Assembly (NCBI RefSeq): GCF_900116905.1
Contig: NZ_FPCG01000006.1
Coordinates: 1-64,000 of the forward strand
Direction of reading: 5' to 3'
Origin: Micrococcus terreus
GTDB taxonomy: Bacteria > Actinomycetota > Actinomycetes > Actinomycetales > Micrococcaceae
Length of the DNA stretch: 64,000 bases
The notes under the pieces were generated by a model. The model searched no databases, was not told the DNA's origin, and was given only the letters and a program-made list of their open reading frames with translations. Position numbers and translations under genes: made by a program. Position 1 is the stretch's first letter; every line of letters begins with the position of its first letter. This document shows positions 1 through 8,272 of the stretch, in pieces.

Positions 1-326
1 AGGATCAGCCGACCACGCGTCGGTACAGCGCGGAGGAGAAAGCCGCAGCGGTGCGGATGGTGCGCACGCTGCGCGCCGAGCTAGGTACCACCCAGGGCAC
101 CGTGAAACGAGTCGCCGAGCAACTGGGATATGGCACTGAATCGGTGCGGACCTGGGTCAAGCAGGCTGACATCGATGAGGGCCATACCCCGGGCGTCACC
201 ACCGACGAGGCCGCGAGGGTGCTGGCTTTGGAGCAGGAGAATCGCGAGTTGCGCCGGGCCAACGAGATTCTCAAGAGGGCTGCTTCTTTCTTCGGGGCGG
301 AGCTCGACCGCCAGCACAAGAGATAG
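1..326 (+). CDS. IS3-family transposase OrfA (partial at left edge)
   Basis: DNA-binding subunit of an IS3-type transposase. The reading frame is open from base 3, and its residues look like the start of OrfA (RYSAEEKAAAVRMV), so the true start codon lies just outside the window; the GTG at 51 is internal. The helix-turn-helix (TVKRVAEQLGYGTESVRTWVKQ) recognises the element ends. A leucine-zipper-like helix (ALEQENRELRRANEILKRAA), which multimerises OrfA and OrfAB in this family, follows. It ends with TAG at 324-326. OrfB lies in the -1 frame, as expected for IS3 elements that make the active fusion by programmed -1 frameshifting; I see no strong A-rich slippery heptamer here. Confidence 0.85.
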   Translation, partial: DQPTTRRYSAEEKAAAVRMVRTLRAELGTTQGTVKRVAEQLGYGTESVRTWVKQADIDEGHTPGVTTDEAARVLALEQENRELRRANEILKRAASFFGAELDRQHKR

Positions 327-1263
327 TCGCGTTCATCGACGCCAACCGGCACGAGTTCTTCGATGGCCGTCAGATCGGGGTCGAGCCCATCTGCACTGTC
401 CTGCGTCAGGCAGGAGTGCAAGTGGCCCCGAGCACCTACTACGCCGCGAAGTCCCGTGCACCCTCCGTGCGATCGAAACGGGACGCGGTGATGGCTCCGG
501 TGCTGCGGCGGCTGTGGGAGGAGAACTACCGGGTCTATGGGGCCAGGAAGATCTGGAAGGCCGCCCAGCGCGCCGGCCACGACATCGGACGGGACCAGGT
601 CGCCCGCCTCATGCGGGCCGAGGGGATCGAAGGGGTGCGGCGAACCAAGAGGGTACGGACCACCCGCCCGGTTCCTGGGGTGTCCCGTCACCCTGACCTG
701 GTGGGCCGACAGTTCACTGCCGAGGCGCCGAACCAGTTGTGGGTCACCGACCTGACCTACGTGCCTACTTGGGCCGGCGTCGCCTATGTATGCTTCATCA
801 TCGACGCCTGCTCGCGCATAATCGTGGGCTGGCGGGTCGCCTCGCACATGCGGACCTCGATGGTGCTGGATGCGATAGAGATGGCCCGCTGGTCCCGTGG
901 CACCACACTGGCCGGCTTGCGCTGCCATAGCGACGCCGGCTCGCAATTCACATCGATTCGCTATGGGGAGCGGCTGGCCGAGATCGGTGCGGTGCCCTCA
1001 ATCGGCACCGTGGGCGACAGCTTCGACAATGCCCTGGCCGAGACGGTGAACGGCTACTACAAGGCCGAGCTGATCCGCGGCCCGGCCCGTGAAGGCCGGC
1101 CGTGGAAGACCGTCGAGGACGTCGAGCTCGCCACTCTCAGCTGGGTCCACTGGCACAACAACACCCGCCTGCACGGCTAACTGAACGACGTGCCGCCAGC
1201 AGAGTTCGAGGAAACGCTCTACGCTACGAAGCGGACCGACCAGGCCCTGGTCGGAATCCAATA
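320..1263 (+). pseudogene. IS3-family transposase OrfB with premature stop
   Basis: Catalytic subunit of the transposase, in the -1 frame relative to OrfA; a free-standing start could be the GTG at 416. An HTH_21-type region (APSTYYAAKSRAP, VYGARKIWKAAQR, RLMRAEGIEGV) precedes an rve integrase core. The core carries the DDE triad: D in TDLTYVP, D in CHSDAGSQFT and E in NALAETVNGYYKAEL. The frame stops at TAA 1178-1180 after RLHG. The same frame continues without a shift for 27 more family-typical residues (LNDVPPAEFEETLYATKRTD...) to TAG at 1261-1263, so a Tyr codon of the conserved RLHGYLND segment has become TAA. The catalytic core is intact, so some activity cannot be excluded. Confidence 0.8.
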
Positions 1264-1295
1264 GACAGAGTCTCCATCAAACCCAGGGCGATTCA

Positions 1296-1784
1296 AGTCG
1301 GCGACCCGGACGTCGACCTCGAGGGTGCTCAGTGCCAGCCGGCGATCGGCGTCGGCCAGCCGCTGGCCGAGGGTGCCCAGCATCTGCAGCGCGATGCTGG
1401 GGTGCTCGGCCACGAGAGCGGCGAGGTCGTCGTGGGAGAACACGCACAAGCGAGCCTCGGTCAGCGCTTCGGCCTCATCGAGCGTGGGTCCCCCGGTGAG
1501 GAAGCCATGCTCGCCCAGGGTCTGCCCGGCCCCACGGTGCGCAGCAGGCGCCGGTGTCCGCTGGGCAGGGTGCGGCTGAGCTTGACCTCCCCGGTGTGCA
1601 CCACGGACAGCCGGCGTGATCGTTCCCCGGCTCCGTGCACCAGTTCCCCGGCCGAGAGCACCAGAGGCCGGGCCAGTGCCCCGACCAGGTCCTGCTGGTC
1701 CTCAGAGAGTCCGGAGAACAGCGGCACCCGGCGCACGCAGCTGATCTCGTCCCGGTGGATCTCCCGCAGCGGCAAGGTACGCAT
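1296..1784 (-). pseudogene. Crp/Fnr-family regulator, frameshifted and truncated by IS3 element
   Basis: The intact ancestor would be a one-component regulator with an N-terminal cyclic-nucleotide-binding-like sensor domain and a C-terminal winged helix. From ATG 1784 the frame reads CVRRVPLFSGLSEDQQ, then the beta-roll (LSAGELVHGAGE, LSVVHTGEVKLSR, HRRLLRTVGPG). About one base is missing near 1524. Restoring it gives QTLGEHGFLTGGPTLDEA and rejoins the downstream frame (LCVFSHDDLAALVAEHP, LGTLGQRLADADRRLALSTLEV). The gene then ends at the IS junction, so the DNA-binding domain is lost. It is divergent from the metal cassette and faces an FNR-like palindrome, so it was probably the local, self-regulating repressor or activator. 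The frameshift would need read confirmation; the IS truncation stands regardless. Confidence 0.8.
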
Positions 1785-1869
1785 ACTCCTTGATTCTGCC
1801 CGGTGGCCGGTGCTCGTCAAGCAGGGACAGGACTCGGCAACAGGTGCAGGGTGCACCGCCGTGCGGGGA

Positions 1870-1885
1870 CTTGACGTCCGTCAAG
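1870..1885. promoter_or_regulatory. FNR/CRP-type operator (CTTGAC-N4-GTCAAG)
   Basis: A perfect 6+6 bp inverted repeat with a 4-nt spacer sits in the divergent gap between the Crp/Fnr pseudogene and the heavy-metal chaperone gene. Architecture and sequence match the Fnr class (TTGAT-N4-ATCAA) with C/G in place of T/A at the inner position. It lies about 70 bp upstream of the chaperone ATG. Inferred target: the now broken Crp/Fnr protein. Confidence 0.65.
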
Positions 1886-1957
1886 GCCCCGGATCTGCCT
1901 GCTGACTACGGTGAAAGCGTCCATCAGAAACACCGACACCGGAAGGGAGCGGACATC

Positions 1958-2191
1958 ATGACCACCGCCACCACCACCCACACCGTCTTCCGCGCCGAGG
2001 GCTTCTCCTGCCCGTCCTGCGTGGCCAAGATCGAAAAGCAGGTCGGCCGGCTCCAGGGCGTCTCGACCGTGAAGGTCCACTTCGCGACCGCCCGCATCGA
2101 GGTCGACCACGACGAGTCCAAGACCTCCGTGGACGAGATCGTCGCCGCCATCGCCAAGGCCGGCTACAAGGCCACACCCTCGGCCTTCTGA
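1958..2191 (+). CDS. heavy-metal-associated (HMA) domain metallochaperone, CopZ-like
   Basis: A 77-residue stand-alone HMA domain. The metal-binding loop is GFSCPSC (Cys18 and Cys21), followed by VAKIEKQVGRLQGV and the VHFATARIEVDHD strand, a complete beta-alpha-beta-beta-alpha-beta ferredoxin-like fold. Such proteins hand Cu(I) or another soft metal to a P1B-type ATPase in the cytosol. The next gene is an ATPase that lacks its own N-terminal HMA domain, so this chaperone probably serves as its detached metal-binding domain. ATG 1958 follows the purine-rich GGAAGGGAG at about 1941. Metal specificity cannot be read from the sequence; the usual GMxCxxC is GFSCPSC here. Confidence 0.85.
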   Translation: MTTATTTHTVFRAEGFSCPSCVAKIEKQVGRLQGVSTVKVHFATARIEVDHDESKTSVDEIVAAIAKAGYKATPSAF

Positions 2192-2304
2192 CCCTCCTGT
2201 CCGCCCGTGATCACCATCGGTCACGGGCGTGCGGGGGCCCGGACCGCCACCGCGCGGATCAGCCCTCATCCACACACGCATTCTCCAGAAAGGTCGCACT
2301 CGCA

Positions 2305-4305
2305 GTGAACAGGCTCCAGAAGTGGGTCCGCAGCAGTTGGTCCGTCCCCGTGGTCTCGGGCCTGCTCATCCTCCTGTCCTTCGGCATCGAGCGCCTCGGC
2401 GGCGGTGCCTGGAACGCGGTGATCGGCCCGCAGTGGTGGATCGACGCCGGCGCGCACGCGCACGGTTCCGGCCACGTCTTCACCCTCGCCAACGCCTTCA
2501 TGCTGGCCGCGGCGGTCGTGGCCGGCTACGGGATCGTGGTCAAGGCGGTCCGCGCGCTGATGGTCAAGGTGATCGGCATCGACCTGCTGGTGTCCATCGC
2601 GGCCATCGGCGCCACCCTCATCGGCAACTTCTGGGAGGCCGCCGCCGTCACCTTCCTGTTCGCCATCGGCCACGCCCTCGAGGCGGCCACCCTGACCAAG
2701 ACGCGCTCGGCTCTCACCGAGCTGGTCGCCGTCGCCCCGGACACCGCGATCGTGATGCGGGACGGCGAGCAGGCCGAGATCCCGGCCCACCAGGTGCGGA
2801 TGGGTGAGATCGTGCTGGTGAAGAACGGGGCGAAGGTCCCCGTGGACGGCCAGGTCGTCTCCGGCACCGGCGCCATCGACGAGGCCTCCATCACCGGTGA
2901 GTCCATCCCGGTGGAGAAGGCGAAGTCGGACCAGGTGTTCGCCGGCACCGTCTCCCGCGGCGGTTTCCTGCAGGTGCTGGCCACCGGCATCGGCGCGGAC
3001 ACCACCCTGGCCCGGATCATCCACCGCGTGGAACAGGCCCAGGACGCCAAGGCCAAGACCCAGGCCTTCATCGACCGCTTCTCCACCTGGTACACCCCGG
3101 CCGTGATCGTGCTGGCGGTGGCCACCTGGCTGCTCACCGGCGACGTGGTGCTGGCCCTGACACTGCTGGTCATCGGCTGCCCCGGCGCCCTGGTGATCTC
3201 CATCCCGGTCGCCATCGTCGCCGGCATCGGCCGCGCCGCCCGCAACGGCATCCTCATCAAGGGCGGCGAGTACCTGGAGACCTCCGCGAAGATCTCGGCC
3301 GTGGCCGTGGACAAGACCGGCACCCTCACCGAGGGCACGCCGAAGCTCACGGACATCGTCGTCCTGGCCGAGGACATGGACCGCACCGAGGTGCTGCGCT
3401 GGACCGCGGCCGCCGAGGCCGGCTCCGAGCACCCCCTGGCCCGGCCCATACTGGACACCGCCCGCGAGGCCGGCGTGGGCCCGGAGGGCATCCCCGGGCA
3501 GGTCACCCCGGTGCCCGGCAAGGGCATCGTGGCCGACGTCGGCGGTCGGCGCGTGCTGGTCGGCAACCCGCCGCTGCTGGCCCAGTACGGCATCACCGAC
3601 GACGCCGGCGCCGGGCCGGCCGCTCGGGAGCTCGCCGCCGCGGGAAAGACCCCCATGATCGTCGCCGTCGATGAGACGGTGATCGGCGTGATCGCCGTGG
3701 CCGACCAGATCCGCGAGGACGCCCCGGCGATGGTCGACCGGCTGCACGAAGCCGGCGTGCAGAAGGTCGTCATGCTCACCGGTGACACCCGCCTGGTGGC
3801 CGAGTCCATCGGTCAGAAGACCGGGATCGATGAGATCCACGCCGCCCTGTTGCCGGAGGACAAGCTGGAGGCGGTGGCGCAGTTGCAGCGTCAGGGCCAC
3901 ACCGTGGCCATGGTCGGCGACGGCGTCAACGACGCCCCGGCCCTGGCCACGGCCGACATCGGCGTGGCCATGGGCGCGGCCGGCTCGGCCGTGGCCGTGG
4001 AGACCGCGGACATCGCCCTGATGGGCGACCACCTCCTGAAGCTGCCCGAGTCCATCAGCCTGGCCAAGCGGACCGTGAACGTGATGAAGCAGAACATCGC
4101 GATCGCGCTGGCCACCGTCGTGGTCCTGCTGGCCGGAGTCTTCACCGGCGGGGTGACCATGTCCGTGGGCATGCTCGTCCACGAGGCCTCCGTGCTGGTG
4201 GTCATCCTCAACGCCATGCGCCTGATGCGCAACGACCACAACTCCACCGCCATGGCCAGGGAACTGCGGACCCCGGCCAAGGACCGCGAGGCGGTGGACG
4301 CCTGA
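2305..4305 (+). CDS. P1B-type heavy-metal-translocating ATPase with CPG motif
   Basis: A 666-residue ATP-driven metal exporter of the inner membrane. It shows the actuator loop TGES (about 197-200), the membrane metal-binding motif CPG (292-294), the phosphorylation site DKTGT (Asp336), the HP locus of P1B pumps (His376-Pro377) and the hinge GDGVNDAP (538-545). Hydrophobic helices flank each module. No HMA domain is fused to the N terminus; the separate HMA gene lies 113 bp upstream. The third CPx position is Gly, not the Cys or His of well-studied Cu/Zn/Cd pumps, so the substrate (Cu, Zn, Cd or other) is open. GTG 2305 is chosen for AGAAAGG about 10 nt upstream. It is probably co-transcribed with the chaperone and cupin genes. 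Confidence 0.88.
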   Translation: MNRLQKWVRSSWSVPVVSGLLILLSFGIERLGGGAWNAVIGPQWWIDAGAHAHGSGHVFTLANAFMLAAAVVAGYGIVVKAVRALMVKVIGIDLLVSIAAIGATLIGNFWEAAAVTFLFAIGHALEAATLTKTRSALTELVAVAPDTAIVMRDGEQAEIPAHQVRMGEIVLVKNGAKVPVDGQVVSGTGAIDEASITGESIPVEKAKSDQVFAGTVSRGGFLQVLATGIGADTTLARIIHRVEQAQDAKAKTQAFIDRFSTWYTPAVIVLAVATWLLTGDVVLALTLLVIGCPGALVISIPVAIVAGIGRAARNGILIKGGEYLETSAKISAVAVDKTGTLTEGTPKLTDIVVLAEDMDRTEVLRWTAAAEAGSEHPLARPILDTAREAGVGPEGIPGQVTPVPGKGIVADVGGRRVLVGNPPLLAQYGITDDAGAGPAARELAAAGKTPMIVAVDETVIGVIAVADQIREDAPAMVDRLHEAGVQKVVMLTGDTRLVAESIGQKTGIDEIHAALLPEDKLEAVAQLQRQGHTVAMVGDGVNDAPALATADIGVAMGAAGSAVAVETADIALMGDHLLKLPESISLAKRTVNVMKQNIAIALATVVVLLAGVFTGGVTMSVGMLVHEASVLVVILNAMRLMRNDHNSTAMARELRTPAKDREAVDA

Positions 4306-4388
4306 CGGATTCATCTCGGGGCACGTCACCGGAGCCCTCGGGCCAACACCACTGGAGAACAAGATAGGAAACGGGAAAGGTAAGGACC

Positions 4389-4814
4389 ATGACTGAGAAG
4401 CACTTCACCATCGAGGGCAACGTCGAGCACTTCACCATCGCGGACATCGCGCAGGAGAACCAGGACTTCCGCAAGACCATCTGGACCGGCAAGCACTCCC
4501 AGATCGTCCTCATGACCGTTCCCGTCGGCGGAGAGATCGGCGACGAGGTCCACGAGACCACCGACCAGATCCTGACCTTCATCTCCGGCACCGGCGAGGC
4601 CGATCTGAACGGCGAGACCCACCCGATCGAGGCCGGTGACCAATGCGCGGTGCCCGCCGGCGCCCGGCACAACTTCCGCAACACCGGAGATGAGCCCCTG
4701 GTGCTCTACACGATCTACTCGCCGCCAGAGCACGCCGCGGATGCCCAGTACGCCACCAAGGAGGAGGCCGACGCCGCTGAGGCCTCCGGTGAGGACACCC
4801 CGCCGCAGGGCTGA
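4389..4814 (+). CDS. cupin-domain protein
   Basis: A 141-residue single-domain cupin. The first cupin motif region reads VPVGGEIGDEVHETTDQILTF and the second PIEAGDQCAVPAGARHNFRN, with His and Glu positions suited to binding one metal ion; strands follow to LYTIYSPPEHA. The C-terminal 20 residues are acidic and probably disordered. Proteins of this type occur beside stress and metal genes, but no reaction can be assigned. It lies 83 bp after the ATPase gene, with AAAGGTAAGGACC before the ATG, and probably shares its transcript; a hairpin follows at 4838-4862. Confidence 0.8.
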   Translation: MTEKHFTIEGNVEHFTIADIAQENQDFRKTIWTGKHSQIVLMTVPVGGEIGDEVHETTDQILTFISGTGEADLNGETHPIEAGDQCAVPAGARHNFRNTGDEPLVLYTIYSPPEHAADAQYATKEEADAAEASGEDTPPQG

Positions 4815-4837
4815 TCCTCAGCACCCGGCGGCACGGG

Positions 4838-4862
4838 GCGCCCGTCGAACCGGCGGGCGCCC
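4838..4862 (+). terminator. GC-rich hairpin after cupin gene
   Basis: The 8-bp stem GGCGCCCG/CGGGCGCC with a 9-nt loop begins 24 bp after the cupin stop. No clear U-run follows, so it may act as a weak or Rho-assisted terminator separating the metal cassette from the oxidoreductase gene. Confidence 0.5.
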
Positions 4863-4970
4863 TGTGTGGTCCAGGCAGAAAACCACGTCAGAACAGGGGA
4901 ACCACCCCCCCAGGGTAGGACGAACCGGCTCAGCCGGGTCCCCACCAGCAGTACGCAAGAGGAGAAGCAG

Positions 4971-5876
4971 ATGTCGAAGGTGTTGGTCTTCACGGACTAT
5001 GGCGGTCCGGAGCACCAGGAGCTCATCGAGCGCGAGGTGCCCGAGCCGGGCCCCGGCGAGATCGTGATCCAGGTGATGGCGGCCGGCGTGAACCCGGCCG
5101 ACGCGAAGATGCGCCAGGGACTGTTCGGCACGAAGCGCACGCTGCCTTCGCCGATGGGCCTGGAGGCCTCCGGGATCGTCACCGCGGTGGGCGAGGGCGT
5201 GGAGGCCTTCGCCGTGGGCAACGAGGTCCTCGGCAGTCCGGCCAAGGGCCAGGGCACCTTCGCCGAGCACGCGGTGCTGAACGCGGCCACGACCGTGGCG
5301 AAGCCGGAGGAGATCTCCTTCGTGGACGCCGCGGCCATCCCCGTGGCCGGGACGGCCGCCTATGACGTCACCCACCAGGTCGAGCTCGAGCCCGGCCAGT
5401 CCCTGCTCATCCTCGGGGCCGACGGCGGCGTCGGGCTGATGGCAGCCCAGATCGGCACAGTGCACCAGTACAGGGTGATCGGGGTGGCCAGTGCCTCGAA
5501 GAGAGAGCTCGTGGAGTCCACCGGGGCCACCTTCGTCGAGTCGGGCGACGGCGCGGCCGACCGGGTGCGCGAGGTCGCCCCGGAGGGCGTGGACCTGGTG
5601 GTCGACCTGGTCGGCGGACAGGCGCTGCGGGACATCGCGCCCGTGGCGAAGGATACCAAGAACGTCATCACCACCGCCGACCCGGCCACCGCGGAAGAGC
5701 TCGGCGGAGCCGGCGTGAAACGCACCCAGGAAGCCTTGGAGAAGATCACCGGGGTCATCCAATACGGTCTCGTCGATCCGAACGTGGGCCAGCGCTTCAG
5801 CCTGGCCGACGCCCAGGAGGCGATGGCCGCCGTCGAGGGCGGCCACACCGCCGGCAAGGTGGTCATCGAGCCATGA
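4971..5876 (+). CDS. zinc-independent quinone oxidoreductase / MDR-family alcohol dehydrogenase-like
   Basis: A 301-residue medium-chain dehydrogenase/reductase of the NADPH:quinone reductase branch. The N-terminal GroES-like fold includes VPEPGPGEIVIQV and AGVNPADAK. A Rossmann domain carries the nucleotide loop LILGADGGVGLMAAQ in place of the common GAAGGVG, and the end GHTAGKVVIEP is typical for the family. The catalytic-zinc Cys/His set of alcohol dehydrogenases is missing, so an NAD(P)H-dependent quinone or enone reductase is likely. ATG 4971 has AGGAGAAG about 6 nt upstream. It could be part of the metal and oxidative-stress cassette before it, but a hairpin lies between. Confidence 0.85.
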   Translation: MSKVLVFTDYGGPEHQELIEREVPEPGPGEIVIQVMAAGVNPADAKMRQGLFGTKRTLPSPMGLEASGIVTAVGEGVEAFAVGNEVLGSPAKGQGTFAEHAVLNAATTVAKPEEISFVDAAAIPVAGTAAYDVTHQVELEPGQSLLILGADGGVGLMAAQIGTVHQYRVIGVASASKRELVESTGATFVESGDGAADRVREVAPEGVDLVVDLVGGQALRDIAPVAKDTKNVITTADPATAEELGGAGVKRTQEALEKITGVIQYGLVDPNVGQRFSLADAQEAMAAVEGGHTAGKVVIEP

Positions 5877-5894
5877 GCCACGACCACCACCACC

Positions 5895-6243
5895 TCCGGT
5901 CCGGAGCCGGGGCCGGTGCCGATGGACCGCGCACGGATCGGTCAGGTGTTGACCAATCTGCTGGCCAACGCCCTGCGCCACACCCCGGCCGGGGGCACCA
6001 TCACCGTGCACACCAACAACACCCCCGACGCGGTGACGATCACCGTCACCGACACCGGGGACGGGATCGCCACCGAGCACCTGCCGCACGTGTTCAACCG
6101 CTTCTACCGGACCCACACCGGCCGCGAGGCCGGCCCCGGCTCCGGACTGGGTCTGGCGGTCTCCCAAGCCTTGGCCCACGCCCACGACGTTCACCTTGTC
6201 CCTGCCCCACGCCTTAACCTCCACCGGTCCCGCGAGGAACTAA
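5895..6243 (+). pseudogene. sensor histidine kinase remnant (HATPase domain only)
   Basis: Only the ATP-binding end of a two-component kinase remains: N-box NLLANALRHTPAGG, G1 box DTGDGI, F-box FNRFYR and G2 box GSGLGLAVSQALA. No sensor, HAMP or His-phosphorylation domain precedes it; the fragment begins directly after the oxidoreductase stop. After ALAHAH the frame is wrong, but the expected end TTFTLSLPHALTSTG is readable in another frame down to TAA 6241-6243. A small internal deletion of about 15-20 codons with frame change therefore accompanies the large 5' loss. No partner response regulator is present. Non-functional. Confidence 0.8.
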
Positions 6244-6307
6244 GAAGCCTTTCGCCAGGACCGTCCCAGCGAGGGATCCTTGAGCGGGCGAGGTTCAGCG
6301 TTCATGG

Positions 6308-7161
6308 CTAAGGGTGTTCTCGACGCGAGGTAGGTCGTGCTCGGTCGAGGGCGCTGAGGAGCGCGATGATGATGCAGGCCCCGGCGACGGCTGCCACGGG
6401 TATCCAGGCGGTGCCGACGATGAGCGCTCCGGCGGTTGCGGTTCCGGCTGATCCTGCGGCGATCTTCAGTGCGCCGACCCAGATGAAGACCTGTCCGCGT
6501 GATTGCGGGGGGCGCGTACTCACTGCGGGCGGTGAGGGTGGCCGCGAAGAACAGCGCGTTGGCGATCCCGGTGGCGGTGAACGCGATCAGGGCTGGAACC
6601 AGCGACGGCATCGGGATGACTGCCGTGAGGGCCAGGCCCACCACGACCGCCAGCACGATGGTGAGCCGGTCGGCGTCCCCGCGCAGGGGCCGTATCATCA
6701 GCAGCGCTGAGCCGAGGAGGTTCCCGACTCCGTATCCGGCGACGAGTGTTCCCGCGACCGCCGCGCCGCCGAGGCCGGGGGCGATGGCCACGGCGTAGAT
6801 CGGGAGGGCGGCGACCGAGAACGCGACCATGATGGTCAGGCCGAGTGTGCGGCGTAGCGGACCGGATCGCCAGATACCCTGCAGCGTCCGGGCCGGTGAA
6901 GGCACCGCTGCCGTATCGACGGGCGGGGCCTGGCGGGGCCGGGCGAGCACGGCTCCGGCGCCGACGATGGCTGCCGTGGCGAGGACGAGTGCCGCGGCCA
7001 GCGGGCCGGCCGTCGCGGCGATCCCGGCCACCGCGGCGGGTCCGAGTGTGCCGCTGATGCCGTAGCTGGCCACGTCCCAGCTCTGCGCGCGGCGCTGGTT
7101 GCGCTGGGAGGGCCCGGCGATCGAGGGCAGGCGGCTGCTGATCCCGCCGGTGAGCATCGCA
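6308..7161 (-). pseudogene. MFS transporter remnant (5' truncated, frameshifted)
   Basis: The C-terminal two thirds of a drug-type major facilitator protein. Transmembrane-like stretches (GPLAAALVLATAAIVGAG, LTIMVAFSVAALPIYAVAIA, LTIVLAVVVGLALTAVI, LVPALIAFTATGIANALFF) run from about 7160 down to the segment LTARSEYAPP. A run of six G on the plus strand (6507-6512) then throws the frame; with five G the protein continues as RGQVFIWVGALKIAAG to TAA at 6308. The first helices are missing because the gene is fused end-on to the truncated integrase at about 7162. The homopolymer shift could be a sequencing error, but the 5' truncation could not. Confidence 0.75.
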
Positions 7162-7163
7162 GT

Positions 7164-8210
7164 ACAGACAAACGTGGGTTCAGAACGAAGCGGGATGCGG
7201 AGGCTTTCGCGGCCACGGTTGAGGTGTCCAAGCTGCGCGGCGAGTTCATCGACGCGGCCGCGTCGAGGACCACGGTGGGCGAATTGGGTCCGGCATGGCT
7301 CGGCCGGCAATCGCACCTGAAGCCTTCGGCGCTGCGACCTGTGGAGAGCGCATGGCGAGTCCACGTCGAACCGCGCTGGAGCCGGGTGGCGGTTGCGGAT
7401 GTGCGAAAGACGGCGGTCCAGCAGTGGGTCGCAGATCTGGGCGGTGATCGCGGGGCCACGACGGTGATCCGGGCGTACGGCGTACTGGCCGCAATCCTGG
7501 ATGACGCAGTGGACGATCGCCGGTTGCTGTCGAACCCCGCGCGCGGGGTGAAGCTGCCTCGCAAGGGAAAGAAGCCGCACGTGTACCTGTCCCACCGTCA
7601 AGTGCACGACATCGCGGAGGCCTCCAAGCACCCCGTGCTGGTTCTGATGCTGGCCTACTGCGGTCTGCGGTGGGGCGAGGCTGTCGGCCTCCAGGTGAAG
7701 CACCTGGACATGCTGCGTCGCCGGATCCTGGTAGAGCGGAACGCCGTCGAGGTCGGCGGGGTGTTCGAGGTCGGCACGCCGAAGGGCCACAAGCATCGGT
7801 CAGTGCCGTTCCCTCGATTCCTGGCGGAGCATTTGGCGAAGCTGTGCAAGAGCAAGGGGCCTGACGATCTGGTGTTCCCGGGGCACCACGGCCAGTTCCT
7901 GAGACAGCCGCGAGTCCGCGGCGCGGCGGACGCGGAGACACGGGCCCGCGACTCGTGGTTTGCAGCCGCACTCCAGGATGCCGGGGCGCCACGGGTCACC
8001 CCGCACGACCTGCGGCACACGGCAGCATCGTTCGCGGTCTCAGCCGGGGCCAACGTCAAGGCAGTACAGCGCATGCTCGGCCACAGCTCTGCTGCCATGA
8101 CCTTGGACATCTACGCCGACCTCTTCGATGACGACCTGAATGCCGTCGCTGACCGGCTGGATGAGGTGGTCTCGGAGCAGATTGTGGGCAAAACGTGGGC
8201 AAACGCCTGA
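7164..8210 (+). pseudogene. tyrosine recombinase/integrase, 5' truncated
   Basis: Site-specific integrase of a phage or integrative element. The core-binding (SAM-like) domain starts around TVGELGPAWLGRQ. The catalytic domain has Arg in YCGLRWGEAVGL, HDLRHTA (His-x-x-Arg), GHSS and the nucleophile Tyr in TLDIYADLF, so the active site is complete. The frame is open up to the junction with the MFS remnant at about 7162 and reads family residues (KRGFRTKRDAEAFAA) with no start. The N-terminal arm-binding domain of roughly 40-50 residues has therefore been deleted; GTG 7224 could give a shorter product. Its 3' end lies 63 bp from the 3' end of a tRNA gene, the classical attachment site. Confidence 0.8.
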
Positions 8211-8224
8211 TCTGAGAGCCGACG

Positions 8225-8266
8225 AAGGCCGCAACTTCCCTGTAACTACGCGGAAGTTGCGGCCTT
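8225..8266. terminator. strong bidirectional hairpin between integrase and tRNA
   Basis: A perfect 15-bp stem (AAGGCCGCAACTTCC / GGAAGTTGCGGCCTT) with a 12-nt loop, followed by TTTT on the plus strand. It ends integrase transcription and can also stop tRNA transcription from the other side. Confidence 0.85.
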
Positions 8267-8272
8267 TTGACG

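Larger units (their letters stand above)
1..1295 (+). mobile_element. IS3-family insertion sequence, left end outside window
   Basis: Two overlapping frames encode an OrfA helix-turn-helix protein and an OrfB DDE integrase-type transposase. The right terminal inverted repeat is readable at about 1265-1295, just after the ancestral orfB stop. Read inward it starts TGAATCGCCCTGG, the usual TG...CA end of IS3-group elements. The flanking host gene (Crp/Fnr regulator, minus strand) resumes at 1296, so the element sits inside that gene. The left end and target duplication cannot be seen. Confidence 0.85.

Noticed and set aside
2266-4362. Long open frame (698 codons) on the minus strand opposite the P-type ATPase gene, and similar long frames opposite deoA, sdhA, glyA, trpS and katA
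   Set aside because: These are shadows typical of high-GC genes: rich in Gly, His, Arg and Ala, with no recognisable domains, and lying exactly over strongly conserved genes.
7224-8210. Integrase as a complete gene from GTG 7224
   Set aside because: Family residues continue upstream of this codon to the junction at about 7162, so the start is missing, not internal.
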